The notes below the pieces were generated by a model, which made no database searches, had not been told where the DNA came from, and saw only the letters and a list, made by a program, of their open reading frames with translations. Positions 13,294-25,887 of a stretch of DNA of 64,000 nucleotides are shown piece after piece. Source of the DNA: Adineta vaga (lineage: Eukaryota; Rotifera); NCBI GenBank assembly GCA_021613535.1, contig CP075493.1, forward strand, positions 8,866,001 to 8,930,000, written 5' to 3'. The stretch's first letter is position 1. Every line of letters starts with the position of its first letter. Position numbers and translations under genes: made by a program.

Positions 13294-13963
13294 TCTTAAT
13301 TCCTAGTCAACACAGTGAGTCGGAGCTAAGAATTTTTTTGATATAACGACAATTTCATGTGATTTTTTACAAGAAATTTATTATTATTATTATTATAATT
13401 ATTAAACTAGAGCTTCTTTTCTTTTTCTATGTTCAATGTAAATATCTGTTTGCGTTTTTGATACTATTTTTCTAACCAGATGGTGGTTCAGCCTTTTTTT
13501 TTCTTTTCGTGTCTTAATTATTGTGTGACGAATGCGTTTTTTTTCCTTCTTTTGTGTACGTGTGAAATCTTTAATTATAAATTTGAATATTATTAACAAA
13601 TGATCGAATTATATGAAATAGAATAGTTAATTCATAAGCATTGATTCTATTCAATATTATTTTTGACGAAATGAAGTGAATGGCTCTTCAAACTACTTCA
13701 ATGTATTTCACGAGTCATTCACAATCACATATTTTAAATAGAATAATCTAGTTGTCTGAATCTGTGAAATATAATTTTTCACACTGAATCGATCGGATGA
13801 TTATTATTCATATTCTTGTGTAGATGTCATATTAGAGCGAAGACATTTTATTTATTATACACCAGCCATAAAAAACATGTCATTTTTTTTAAAATAGAGC
13901 ATAAAATGATTTATTATATTTACAGAAAATTTGTTTTTCTTTTAGAGAAAGTCAGATGATGTT
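13294..13963. other. Convergent 3' intergenic region
   Basis: The two flanking genes converge here. It is AT-rich, with an ATT repeat near 13380-13405. Hexamers resembling poly(A) signals exist on both strands but none is clearly placed. Nothing else seen. Confidence 0.5.
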
Positions 13964-14350
13964 TTACTGTTCACGAGATTCGACTTCTTCAACAAGACGT
14001 GTAATCCATTCGGGAACGATGGGTGTACGATAGGCAATATAATTACCACGATTTGTATGACAAATAACATAATCTCCATTCTCGCTATTTTTCATTGTCA
14101 TTGGACGTACACGTTCAACAACACCGTCTGATGTAAATTTGATCAATTGTGTTGAATCAAATTGTTTTTTGTGAACTGTCGGAAATGCAGATGACATGTC
14201 AGATTGAGAAACAAATGATGGCGATGATTCAATCAATGTTGACGAAGAAGAATTGAAACCATTCGAAGATGCGTTATCAACATCAATGCCAATACCAGAA
14301 TCATCATCGGTATATGGTATCGGAGAATCGTTGAAAGTTATTTTTGCCAT
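13964..14350 (-). CDS. Small conserved-looking protein of unknown function
   Basis: A 128-aa frame starting at the ATG at 14350, which sits 15 nt after a good acceptor (TTTTTAG on the minus strand), so a 5' UTR intron is likely. The N-terminal half is acidic and Ser/Asn-rich (DDDSGIGIDVDNASSNG), hence probably disordered. The C-terminal half looks folded, with a run of regular sequence (TSDGVVERVRPM, then NGDYVICHTNRGNYIAYRTP) and a final WITRLVEEVESREQ. No signal peptide or membrane span. I do not recognise the family. Upstream in-frame methionines lie in the presumed intron. It converges with the receptor phosphatase and shares a strand with the GPCR upstream. Confidence 0.6.
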   Translation of the reverse strand: MAKITFNDSPIPYTDDDSGIGIDVDNASSNGFNSSSSTLIESSPSFVSQSDMSSAFPTVHKKQFDSTQLIKFTSDGVVERVRPMTMKNSENGDYVICHTNRGNYIAYRTPIVPEWITRLVEEVESREQ

Positions 14351-15481
14351 TCCTTGTATTCGATTACTAAAAATAAGATTGAATGAATATATAGAAAAAA
14401 AAATGAATCGATCAAAAGTATGCAAGCTGACGTCAAATTTCGATTGTGTTTTTTCTATTACTCATTAATAGAACACCGATTGAATGAATGGAGAAAAATC
14501 AAGTTCCTACGCTGTTATATTCTAAGGTAAATTTATCACGTTCTGCTATTCTAAAAAAGGAAAAAGAAAAAGATCGTCGCATTAAAAAACATGCAAATGC
14601 GTGTGAAGTACATTCTATCTTTCTCTCAACAGAAACATGATTCATTGAATTGCTTGTTTTTGCATTATGACTCATTGATTTCCATGCGATAATAATCAAA
14701 TTCAATGTACTTATAGAAATAAAAAAAAGTGCAAACTACTGAAAGTTTGATAAATGTTAATATAATTGATCCATCAAGCTTTTGACAATAGGAAATGCAT
14801 TCTAAATATCAAATTTGAAAAGAAAAGTACTTTTCTCTATGGTAAATGAAAATGAAATTCTATGAGAGGATTTTCAATATTAATAGCGCACTTATACATT
14901 ATCTCGTAAAAATGAACTTTTCACACACGAACATTCACATGATAAACAAATGTTTTTCGAAGTTTATCGATCGAAACAATATAATTATCTATAGTTCTTA
15001 GAATCGGTCTTTTGTTAACGTTTGCAATAAATGAATCGATGTGTATATTTTTAGAAACTATTAACTCAATCAATGAAATAAGTAAAAAAACAATTAACAC
15101 GAAAGAAATAAAATAGTTATCTTTTGTCGGACGTAAGAAAAAGGAAATGAACGATTTTAAGTAAGCGGTGAGTTTGATCTGCTTTACTAAGCGAACATTT
15201 CTTCCAATAAATCATAATTTTAATTATCCCGTCACCTTGAATGAAAAATGATGTTTTTCTTTCAAAAAAAAACCATATAGAAAATGTGTTGATTCAACAA
15301 TAACTTATTTATTAAATTGACAGATGAAGTCATATGCATTGATGCACATATAATGATATATATATTTCAATAATATGAAGTCAGCCATAATTGAAAATCT
15401 TATATTTGATATTTATTTTAAAATACAAAGAAAAAGAATAAACATGGAAATAGGTTCTTTTTTTTTCTTTCAATCTCAATG
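14351..15481. other. Intergenic / UTR region
   Basis: Probably holds the 5' UTR exon of the small unknown gene (minus strand, somewhere near 14500-14730) and the 3' UTR of the GPCR. No coding exon seen. Confidence 0.45.
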
Positions 15482-16961
15482 TCAAATATTATTTATATTT
15501 GTATTAATTGTCAACGGATCAGACGAAGCGAGTAAAGGCTCTTCTTTTGAAGAACTCTGTTTAATTGATGCTAATTGAATCTTTTCTAAAGTATTTCTTT
15601 TCATATTATAACCGTTTGGTTTTCCATGTATAGATGAATCTCTTGGCATTTGATACGTCGATGCCCGTTCATTATAACCATCAGCTTCACCGATCACACT
15701 CGGAGTACCGTTTAATTGTTCATTATTAAAACAGGAACAAATTTTAAATAAACATGGAATCGTTTGTTGAAATTCTTTTCGAAAATTATCATTTAACCAA
15801 GAATATAAAAATGGATTATAAATTGTTGATGACATTGCAATAACATGTGTACTTAAAAATAATGCTCGATAATGATTTAATTCTTGTCGATGAAATTCAT
15901 TAACCATATGAACAATATTTAATGGTAACCAACAGATGGCAAAAATGACAACCATAGCAATTAACATTCGATTTGTACGTTTTTTACGACAAAGTTCAAC
16001 TTCTTCACGAACACGCGTACGACCGAGTAGAGAGCGACGTGCTAAAGCTACCCATACTTTATAATAACTAAATGATATGACTGAAAATGGTATGAGATAT
16101 TGTAAAACTAAGGATGAAAAATTGAAAAATCGTCGAGATGTATATTGTGGCCAATATTCCTATGGAAACGAAGAAAAAAAAAGTATTTCACCAACTGAAC
16201 TTTCCTTCTCTATACAAAGTCATACTTCACATTTATCACGATCTAATCGCATATAAATAGCTAATGGTAATGAAATTGATATACCGACAATCCAAATCAC
16301 AATAATTAATAATATACAAACACCTAAACGCATACGAGAACGAAATGGATGTACGATAACAAAATAACGATCAACAGCAATAGCTAATGAAGTTAATGTT
16401 GATACGTAAACTAGAAATAGAAAAATAAAATTTATATGACAAAATTATTTCTTTTTTTCTTTCTTACCTGATATTCCTAAAGACATTGGTACAATATGAC
16501 AAAGTATTTTACCCAAATACCATATATCTCCATAAGCTGATATGGGTGTAAATGGAACAGCTAAACAACACATCTAAACAAAAAGAGTTCCGATAAAATC
16601 GTTGAGTAATATAAAGAAAATCTTCTTACAAGAATGTCTGAAAGTGCTAAATTTGTAATAAATACATTTGTTACCGTTTGCATTGCCTTATTTCGGCAAA
16701 CGACATCTGATAAAAGAATAATTCGTTCATAGTTTGTATACAAATGAAAGAATCATATGAATACTTACAGACAACCAATGCATTTCCGGTTATACCGAAG
16801 AAAAAAATCAAAACGTACAATGATATAAATGTTGCCTTAACAATTGGTCGATTTTCTAAAGGCACCATTCGTTCAGTTGCTGTACTCGCTGTTACTAATG
16901 AATCTCTTGTTAAATCTGTAAGGTTCATTACTAGTTGACTATTACTGAGATTTAATGCCAT
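15482..16961 (-). CDS. Neuropeptide F/Y-type G protein-coupled receptor
   Basis: Five exons on the minus strand: 16769-16961, 16630-16706, 16468-16573, 16226-16410 and 15482-16159, giving 412 aa in frame. Seven membrane helices can be followed: TM1 ends GNALVV, TM2 is NLALSDILMCCLAVPFTP, TM3 ends AIAVDRYFVIVHPF (DRY motif), TM6 has CWLPLNIVHMVNEF and TM7 has NPFLYSWLNDNFRKEF. The extracellular disulfide cysteines are in KILCHIVP and DRDKCEEYWP. The N-terminus has three N-glycosylation sequons, and ICSC after helix 8 could be palmitoylated. The motifs YVSTLTSLAIAVDRY, HPFRSRM and CEEYWP are those of the NPY/NPF/short-NPF/PrRP receptor group. It should couple a peptide ligand to G proteins at the plasma membrane. 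The exact subfamily cannot be settled by eye. Confidence 0.92.
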
Positions 16962-19154
16962 TAATAAATAGATTAATCTAAAAAATGAGCAAAATCTTCA
17001 TTAACATACGTGTAAAATCTACGCATATAAAGAAAAAGTCTTTGTGTCGATTCGTCAAAAATCGTGTCGTCAGTGTAGCATTTCCTCTTTTTTAATAAAT
17101 GTTTTCTTACTATTTTCTTTTCCTTCTTTTTCTCCGTGTAATATTATGTTTGATAGGATAGTTCAGTAAATATATGTATGCATGCAAGCCCGTCATCTTT
17201 TTATTATTGGACTGTTTTTGATAGAATTCTTCATCGTCTATGGAAGGTTTTCATCTCTTTTTTTCTTCTCTTTTTTCTTTTATCACTGTCATAGAATGTG
17301 ATGGAAAAAAAATAAAAGTATGAAGAGAACGACGAGATGAAGAATGAGGAAAAGAAAAGAAAGACGGTTCATATCTCTCCTATTGGTAAATAGAATCGAG
17401 TGTGAATGAGAAAACAGCGAAGCTCAACATTTTTATGTGTACCGACAGCCGCGGGACTGCTCTTTCCAAGATGAATATACTAAAAGATTGTCAAGATTAG
17501 AGCAAGATCTAACCTAATGTTTTAATGACAGTCAGATTTTACTACCTAACGTCTAGATTTCGTGTCATTCTTTCTTTTTCTTTTCCCCTCCTTATATAAA
17601 GAGAGAAGACAAGTTCATTGAATAATCTGAATACTTCTCTGAATAAGAAAAACGACATGACAGCTTGTTGCTGATTTTATTTAGCACCATAGAATATAGT
17701 TCGAACTAATATATGCATATTGTCGTCATTGTTCGTAACTCAAGTCAAAAGAAGATTATTTATTCATGATATTCACATTGTCTTGATGGTATTAGAATGA
17801 GCTTAATATTTCCATTTATTTCTCATGCTTATGCATGCATATCAGTTATCAAGAAAAGAAAAAGAATAGTTGATACTTTCTACCTTAATGCTCAATTTCT
17901 ATTGAGATTAAAACCGATGATACTAGACACACGCAAAATAGAGAATATAAGTTTAACTGTGTTTTCTTATCTGCGAAGAATAAAAATCATACTAACGATG
18001 AGGGTTTTTTTTCAGAATAAATTAAAAAATGCTTAACAATGTCCTCATCCTTGAAAAGAAAACCTTGTCAATGAATATCTATATGAAGAAGAAAAAAAAC
18101 TAAATTAAGAAGCAAAACATATGCTGATATGGACTCTAACGAGAAAGGAAACCGTTTATATAATCGTAATTAATTGAAAGTTAATATAACAAATATTGGT
18201 AATCCTGTTTACTAAATATTCTCTTTTAGCAGAGAAAGAATGTTTGTTTAATGAGTAAATATACATAAAAAAATAATTATTCAAATCCGTTTACGAAAAA
18301 ATACATTTACGAACTCTCTGACTCTATTCATTAGTTATGTTTCTAGTGAGAGCATGGAGGTAAAAAGACACGAAGTTTTCTCCACAAAGAGCCTTTTGAT
18401 CTTCGAGAATTTTGGCTAATGTAAGAATTGTAGAATAAACAATGATTCACATGAATAAAACCCGATAATTACATATTTAAATGTTAAATAACCTCGTGCA
18501 AACAAACCGCTCTCGTTCAACTATAATTAATTGTATCGTCGTCGCTGTTTTCTTTCATATAAATCACTGCTTTTAGAACAAAAAATTCAAGACATGCTCA
18601 TCTGAAAATGAACTTATTAGAACTAGTTATAACGAGCATCAGTTAAATTTCATTTAAAAGTGGATCAAAACTAGTATGTTTTAGATTTATCACTTGAATA
18701 TGAATAGTTGCTAATTTATATTTCCAGTAGAATATTCACAAAATCTAGTCTTGCAAGGCAACAGTAAATATTTAAAAAAAAACATCCATATGTCACGTTA
18801 CTTGTATTCATGTTGGAAAGAAACAACAGCATGCAAATGATTGATAACATTCGATAGAAACCGAGTTACAATCAAAACTTAATTATGAATAATAAAAATA
18901 GACTAAAGAATCTCTCTGTAGTCATGTTTCTCAATTTATATGCACATCATTTCATTTCTATCTACAGAAGAAGAATCAATTTATTTCTCGGAAAAAGTTA
19001 CTTGAGCACAAAGAAAAACAATCGTATCCATAAAACTTTAAAAAACGATACTGTGCATGATTAAACAAAAATAAAACGTGCATAGAATTACTGCTTAGTC
19101 TGAAATATTCATAACCAACATAGAAGTAACTTAAAAGAATGATTAAAAATGAAT
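16962..19154. other. Large intergenic region
   Basis: About 2.2 kb of AT-rich DNA upstream of the GPCR and downstream of the SLC4 gene. It probably contains the GPCR promoter and 5' UTR. No exon, RNA gene or mobile element seen. Confidence 0.5.
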
Positions 19155-22100
19155 CTACACCGCTGTTTGACTAGTTTTGGCTTTTACATCACGATGTATT
19201 AGATGTTCAGCTTCTTCCTAAAAAAAACAAGATCAACAAATATTTATCAATAAAATTTGTTTTATATATGAATCTAGCATTGATATTAGTAGTTCAAAGC
19301 GAAAGAAAGGATCTCGTGTGATTCGAATAACCTGTACTAGATGTTATACATAATTTGTTAGATTAGTTAAGATTTTCATGTATTTCATATGAATCAATTG
19401 CGGATATTTTCAATTGTGCCTGAAAACAATTATACGTGAAGTTTTCTCAATTTTGAAAGCAAGTATTTTTAGTATAAGACTGGAAAGAAATGAAAAAATA
19501 AAGTTTGAAATTTTACGATTATTTGTAGTGATGATATCTGATCGGATGTATCAATCGGTATATAATCATTATAGTAGCGTTGTTTTGATACCTAGATGGA
19601 TGGAAGGAGGAAGAGATGATTAATACATCATGCGTATTGAAAGTTTGTAAAGGTATCCGAGCTGAATTCATGCAATTTTTAATATATTAACACCGACCTC
19701 AATGATATTCGACAGACTATCTTCTACAGTATCACGTTTCACTTCATCAAAGTTATGAACTGATGCTGTATGAAGGGTATCGAATGGTATCTGCATATGA
19801 TATACTGTAAAAGTAACATTCAATGAATATGGAGATGACTTACTGATTTTCTTTGAGTATTGACACCTTCGGGTGTTTGTGGTATTCGTACATTTCGAGG
19901 ACAGAGAATCGACGAATTCGGCCAACATTAGTACCAGGTAGAATATCATCAAGCCAAAAGAGTTCTTCTTGTGTAAAAATTTTATCCATTAATTTACGTA
20001 CAAAACATGTTGCTAATACCTAATAAAGATATAGTTTTATTTTGATTATCTATGTAGTAATTATTCAAATATACTAGTAATGGAAAACAAATAGCAATGG
20101 ATTTGATGCTTTTCACGGCAAACATGCCAACTAATGCAATAACTTGAATAAAAGTAAATAGATGAACACGTCCAATTCGTACGTGTCGTAAATATGGATG
20201 ATCAGGTTGATGTTTTTGTGGCATGAAAAATAATAAAACACGATCAAAAATCTATATGTACAGAATAAATTTATAAATAGTAAATCAAGAAGAATCTATA
20301 TTTTACTTACTTGCATATTACGTAGAGCAGTTACACCCATAAACATAAAAACACCATAAAGAACAGGCATTGGAATGTACTAAATAAAGTATTGGTAAAC
20401 AAGTATAAAACATTTCGAGGTCTTTAAATTGATCAATCAAGTAGCTATAGTCTCTTAATACGAGATACGTATCATATTGTGTATTCCTACATATTGAGCT
20501 ACTACCCGTTCTATTATTTCGATAACAATCAGTGAAAAAGAAATTTATCCAAGTGACATGCTGCTTCATGTTGTGCTAAAAATTTGCAGAACTGATGTTT
20601 TCCTGTGATCAACGACGAAGAACGATATATATACTATTAGCTTCTTGTGTATATTCCTGACACTCATTGAACTTAAATTAAATCATGATCTATTTAGTAT
20701 TTTTACTTATTCAAAGAATGGTATAGGAATAATCTATTTATATTTCAATGTAAACAACTTACACCTAGAATATGTGTGAAAAAGACACTTAAACCAGTCA
20801 GAATAGCCATTAACAAAGCACTAGCACGTTGTTCACTGGAAGTAAAATAGATTTGACTTTTCTTTTTTCAGTTAGACTAAAATAAACATACAGAATTCCT
20901 TGAAATTTCGGTTTTTCTCCCGGAGCTGAATTTTCACTCATAATTTTCAATGCATTAACATGTGTTAAAGCTAATACTGTTGCTGCAACAAACCATGGTA
21001 AACCAAGTAAAGATTGGATTAAAATTGTAATTGATAAAATGAATAAATCAAGATGATAACCAAGTTTTTTCTATGAAAAAAAAACCAAAAAAACAAACAA
21101 TATTTGTAGAAAAATAGTTGATTTCTTCAATTACTTTTAATTTAAATTCTTTTCGATTAATAATTACAGCTGTTATTTGTTGATCCATAAAAATTAATAT
21201 TGTTGCTATCATAGCTGGAATGCTTGCTAACGGTATAGTCCAAAGCTGATTTTTTCCAAAAAATGGTATTAACCATCCTCGATCATGAGGTCGTGTGGGT
21301 ATAACATCAGTTGGAACATGTAATTTTGGTGTATTCAACCGTAAATATGCATCCCAAACAGACATTATTATAATAGCAATTAAAACAGAAAAATCACCGA
21401 GAATTGTTCGAATCTAGAAATGAAGAAATCGTAATCGAAATTAAATCATTTCATTTTACTTTGCTTGGAAAAAAGGTGCTTTGCCGAAATTCTTGTAAAC
21501 CCATACAAATAAAGAATGTGAAAACGAATAAAAGAACAGAGAAAAAGAATATATCAGCATGATAAACGGGTGTTGAACAACCAGAACCAATAACAAAACC
21601 ACCTGCTTGTATACATGCAGTTTGTGATGTTTTATTTAAGTTTATTCCATTAAATAAATAATCGACAATAGTAGTATCATTAATAGTCGTTTCATTATAT
21701 CCAATATCAGTAAATAAACATGAGCAAGAATAATCTAATAGAACATTAGGTCGATAATTGACAGGATAAATTTTACGAATTTTTAAAATTTCACGAATAG
21801 CATCGTAGATAAAAATTAATGCTACTAACGAAGCAAAACAATCTTCCGTAAAACGTGTGATGTATTTAACAAGAAAACTTAAATTAAATGTAACAAATAT
21901 AAGTAGGAAGAAAAAGATCCAAATACCAATCCATAAACGAAATTCTAGAAAGTTAACACGATAATCTCTAAAAAGAGATTTATAGTAAGTGTGATTTGAA
22001 AAATCCATAAAATCAATTTACGTACTTGCACATATGTTCTATAATACGTTCAAGAATTAACATTGGGCCAGTAGCAGAAAGAATATTAAGAGGTTGACCA

Positions 22101-24348
22101 GCAAATAATGCAAATAGAATACCACTAATCGACGCAGCAAGAATACATTCCATGGTAGCCTAGAATAAAATTATATCTTATGTGGTCTATTTATAACGAT
22201 ATCTATTATGAAATGATTATAACAATATTCACTAAAGAATGATCTTCCTTAAATTGTAACTATAATTCTTACCATATAATTTTCCGTTGCTGTTCCAAGC
22301 ATACCACCAAATGCAACAACTGAACAAAGACAGACGAGATAAAGATAAAGTGTAGCTGCTAAACATTGTAAACTAGCACAATCAGTAAAATCTGATAAAT
22401 AAAATGGTAATTTAGTTCGAATATCTCTAATTAATCCATGAAATGGTCTAAAACGAATTTGATTTGAGTAAGATATTACTTTCTCTATTTAATCGTTACC
22501 TTTTCGATGCTACTAAATTGGGATCTGTATGAGGAGTCAAATCAATTTCTTCAACTTCACCAACGATTTCTTCTGATGTTTGTGCTTGTCGTTCTTCCTA
22601 GGAAAGAAATATTAATCTCATCATAAAACTTCTTTTCAAATTACTTTGCTCGTATATTTTGGCGGTGGTTCAATACGAATTGTTGGATCCCATTCTGATG
22701 GTGGAATAACATATGTATCTTGCATAAATCGATCCATCATTTTAATAATATCATTTGAGTCTGTCGATAAATACGCATACTCTCGACAAATATCATCGGT
22801 TAAAATCGTTGCCATAGTTCTTCCAATTTGTAATAATTGTTTTTCACTATCTTCTGGACCAATAATAACAACAAGAAAACGTGAAGGAAGTTTGATTTCG
22901 AGCATGCCAGGTATTTCAAATGGTTTTTGTAAACGAACAAAAGCAAGTGTTGCTTTAGTAACGAAATCAACTGGACAAATGAGAATTGATGCACCTTCAG
23001 ATTTACCATCAATCTTCTTTTGTAATTTGACGTTATAATCCTAAAATAAACAGATCATTTAAATATTATCATCGAAAATCAATATAAAATTCTCAATTAA
23101 TAATCGAACTAGAATGTAGAATTCATGCAAAATTAGTAGAAATATTATTTTTAGTTTTCTTTACATTTATATCTCTTTCAACAGCAATTCTATTTAAACT
23201 TTTTAAAAGATTTTTATTGAATTTCATCCAATACTAAATGAAATTGATTCCGATGTATTTCTCTTATTTTTCTTCTCGATCATCTTACTTTCGATGATGG
23301 TTGTGACAAACTATGTGTATCTTCTTGATCAGCTGCCATCAGATCTGTAGAATTTGATGGTTTGCCAATCAGATGAGATGCTGACATTTCTGTTTCATCA
23401 CCTAGAGATTTCTGAAATCAATATCGAACAAGATGAAAGTAAAAATCAAACCTTGTCGATAGTGATTATTATTGATAACAAAACTAGGGCTGGGATGAAG
23501 ACCTTGCTTTGAAATACTAACTGAACTAGCAGTTTTTGTAACGGAACGTTTTTCATGATGATGAAAATGTGGTAAACCAAGAATCCACACAAGTTTTTGT
23601 GCATGTGCAGAATTTTGAAAATAGTTTGCCTCAATCATTGATTGAACAATCGTTTCTACGAAGATAAATAAATCGATATTGAGTTTTATGAAATGTTATT
23701 GGAAAAATATTCACGTGAAATTGTTGCTAAATCATTAGCTGGAATATTTAAAAGAATGACGCCATTTTGAAGGAGATTTTTTAGATCTAACAAAGCTGAT
23801 TGCATCAATGTAGCAACATGTGGTTTAGACCATCGACCAAGAACATTTTCTGCTATCTCTTCAAATCGTACCCAACTGAAAGATTCATATGATTTAAATA
23901 AATTCATCATCAGAAACATGTACATTACCGAGCTTTTTCCTTCCAATACGCATAATCAGCTTCTTCCGATCGACGAAGTATATCCAATTGACAAAATAAT
24001 TGTGGAACATCTTCTTCACTTGATTGAAAAGGTTCCAGTGATGACTAAGAGTGAAAAGTAACATAATTACTATCTCATCTGCATGGTAATTACAAATAGT
24101 TTTAGGTTCATCATTCAATGAACTGTCTATACAACATGAAACCTTACCTCTGTTCTTTTCGCAGAATGATGCTGTTGCACCATAGTGTCTGTATCAGAGT
24201 GACGTCGATTTGTTCCGTCTAACGAAATCAAGAAAAACGTAAATAAAGGTGAAATTCATTGTCATTTAAAAATCTCAGTTTTCTTCGTGAATTAAAAGAA
24301 TGACCTACAAATATCAACGTTGTCCTCTTCGCCATCGACGTTCATCAT
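19155..24348 (-). CDS. SLC4: SLC4 family sodium-coupled bicarbonate transporter
   Basis: About 1,064 aa from twenty exons: 24309-24348, 24148-24218, 23929-24044, 23715-23875, 23452-23655, 23289-23401, 23165-23233, 22645-23040, 22500-22597, 22273-22447, 22026-22159, 21460-21967, 21135-21413, 20892-21070, 20763-20835, 20311-20379, 20075-20251, 19844-20019, 19698-19790 and 19155-19217. The cytoplasmic domain has GRWSKPHVATLMQSALLDL and IPPSEWDPTIRIEPP. The membrane domain has LSATGPMLILERIIEHMCKD, YITRFTEDCFASL, FMDQQITAVIINRK, GLPWFVAATVLALTHVNALK, YIPMPVLYG and MPQKHQPD. Wording is closer to NBC/NDCBE than to AE exchangers, so Na+/HCO3- cotransport at the plasma membrane is expected. The end SQTAV fits a class I PDZ ligand. 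The C-tail does not close in one frame between exons 19844-20019 and 19698-19790. Confidence 0.9.
20380..20762 (-). other. Intron of the SLC4 gene
   Basis: The flanking exons join as THILG then YIPMPVLYG, in phase, as in other SLC4 proteins, so nothing coding is missing here. No nested gene seen. Confidence 0.7.
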
Positions 24349-25693
24349 CTTCGCAGACTCTCAAGAAAATTTGTAAAATGCCAAAATAATATATATGCAC
24401 TGTTTCTTTCTCTCTTTCTGCTTTTTTCATTTGCTAATTTATTTATTGACTGTTCTGTATATTAGAAAGAAAAGAAAGAGAAAAATTAATAACTAGATTG
24501 ATATTCAACTCTCAATAAAAAAACAAATCGAGAATTTTTATTCAAAGAATCATCTAAGATTTCACTTCGATACTTGCTGTCATGATCATGTCGATTAGAC
24601 AAAGTCAAAAAAGAATAAGATGTAACAAAAATAAAGAAAATGTCTTAACCTAATGTTTATTATTATTAAGCAAAAACGTCTCAAAATGTTCTTTTCTTTA
24701 TCAAAAGTTCGACACAAAATTCAGATTATTATTTCGACATTGTTCTCATCTTCAATGCCTTCCACTACTATAGAACATATGTGAATTCGATAGAATTGAA
24801 CACGAGAAAAATCGAAGCGGAAAATCTTTACCGTACCTATTCATATTTATCATCATTATGTCATGTTATGTTATGAATCAAACTTCGCACATTTAGTTTG
24901 TCTACGATCGATGTCACTGATTATTGTATATGATCTATCAAGCGATGCTAACTTTCAAAACATCATCATTATACGATTTATATCATTGATTGACAATAAT
25001 AAAAATATAATGATGAATATACTTTTGTCTTTCTACAAACATTGTACTTAGCTGGTAAATAAACCTATTACATCACAAAAGAAAAATATTGTATTTAATT
25101 GCAATAAACTAAATAAATTGAAGTTTCGATTTGTATCTTATGATTTATATATGTTTGCAAACCTTGCTTTTCTATCTTCAAATAACAAAAAAGAAAGAAT
25201 TTTGAAAAACACAGGTTCGAGTAAATATCACAGACACAAAACTATGTAAATAATGACAAATTATCAATTACATTCGATCTTTTGCTTTTTCTCACAGGAA
25301 ATAATACATCAATTTCTTTTTCAATAACAAAAAGAATTCACTCTGCTGATAAATAACCATATAAACTAGATTTTTTCCTAGTTAAAATATGACTGCTATA
25401 CTCTTTTTTTGGACGATAAGTTCGAATTATTTTCAAGCTTAGTATTTCTACCTGGAAGAATATGTTTCGCAATGATTTTTGTTACTCTATCACATGATAT
25501 ATAAAAACTAACTGAAATCTACTCGGTTGATACTTATCTTCGATGCATTCCTAGGCAGTAGTACGATAGCATATACTTATTGCAATTATGATACTTTATA
25601 TATTCTTTTAGCTGCTGACACTTATCAAAATACGCTATTAAGACTTCTGTTGTATCATCAACATATACTTACCATGATGTATCTTTGTATTAC

Positions 25694-25724
25694 CAGTTAT
25701 AGTTGCATCACGTGAACGAGACAT
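25694..25724 (-). CDS. Possible alternative first coding exon of the SLC4 transporter
   Basis: On the minus strand an ATG at 25724 opens MSRSRDATIT and ends in phase 1 at a GTAATA donor. This is the phase of the ATG exon at 24309-24348 (MMNVDGEEDNVDI), so either could join the exon at 24148-24218 (GTNRRHSDTDT). Alternative N-termini from alternative promoters are known for vertebrate NBC genes. The evidence is the phase match and orientation only; eleven codons could occur by chance. Confidence 0.35.
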
Positions 25725-25867
25725 CTTAGATTAGTATTATTTCAATGTAAATGAAATTACTAAAATCGAGACTAGATATAAAAATTATTATCGTATAATT
25801 TGGATTATCTTACTTGTTGCATATAGCCGTTTATATTAAAGAAATTGATATAATTAACTTTATCTCT

Positions 25868-25887
25868 TTATATATATATATATATAT
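25868..25887. repeat. TA dinucleotide repeat
   Basis: About ten TA units followed by a T run, upstream of the SLC4 gene. Confidence 0.85.

Noticed and set aside
13402-13599. Lys/Arg-rich minus-strand frame
   Set aside because: 3' UTR-like A/T-rich sequence with no domain and no splice context.
20318-20569. Minus-strand frame of 83 codons in the SLC4 gene
   Set aside because: Covers an intron and reads the YIPMPVLYG exon in the wrong frame.
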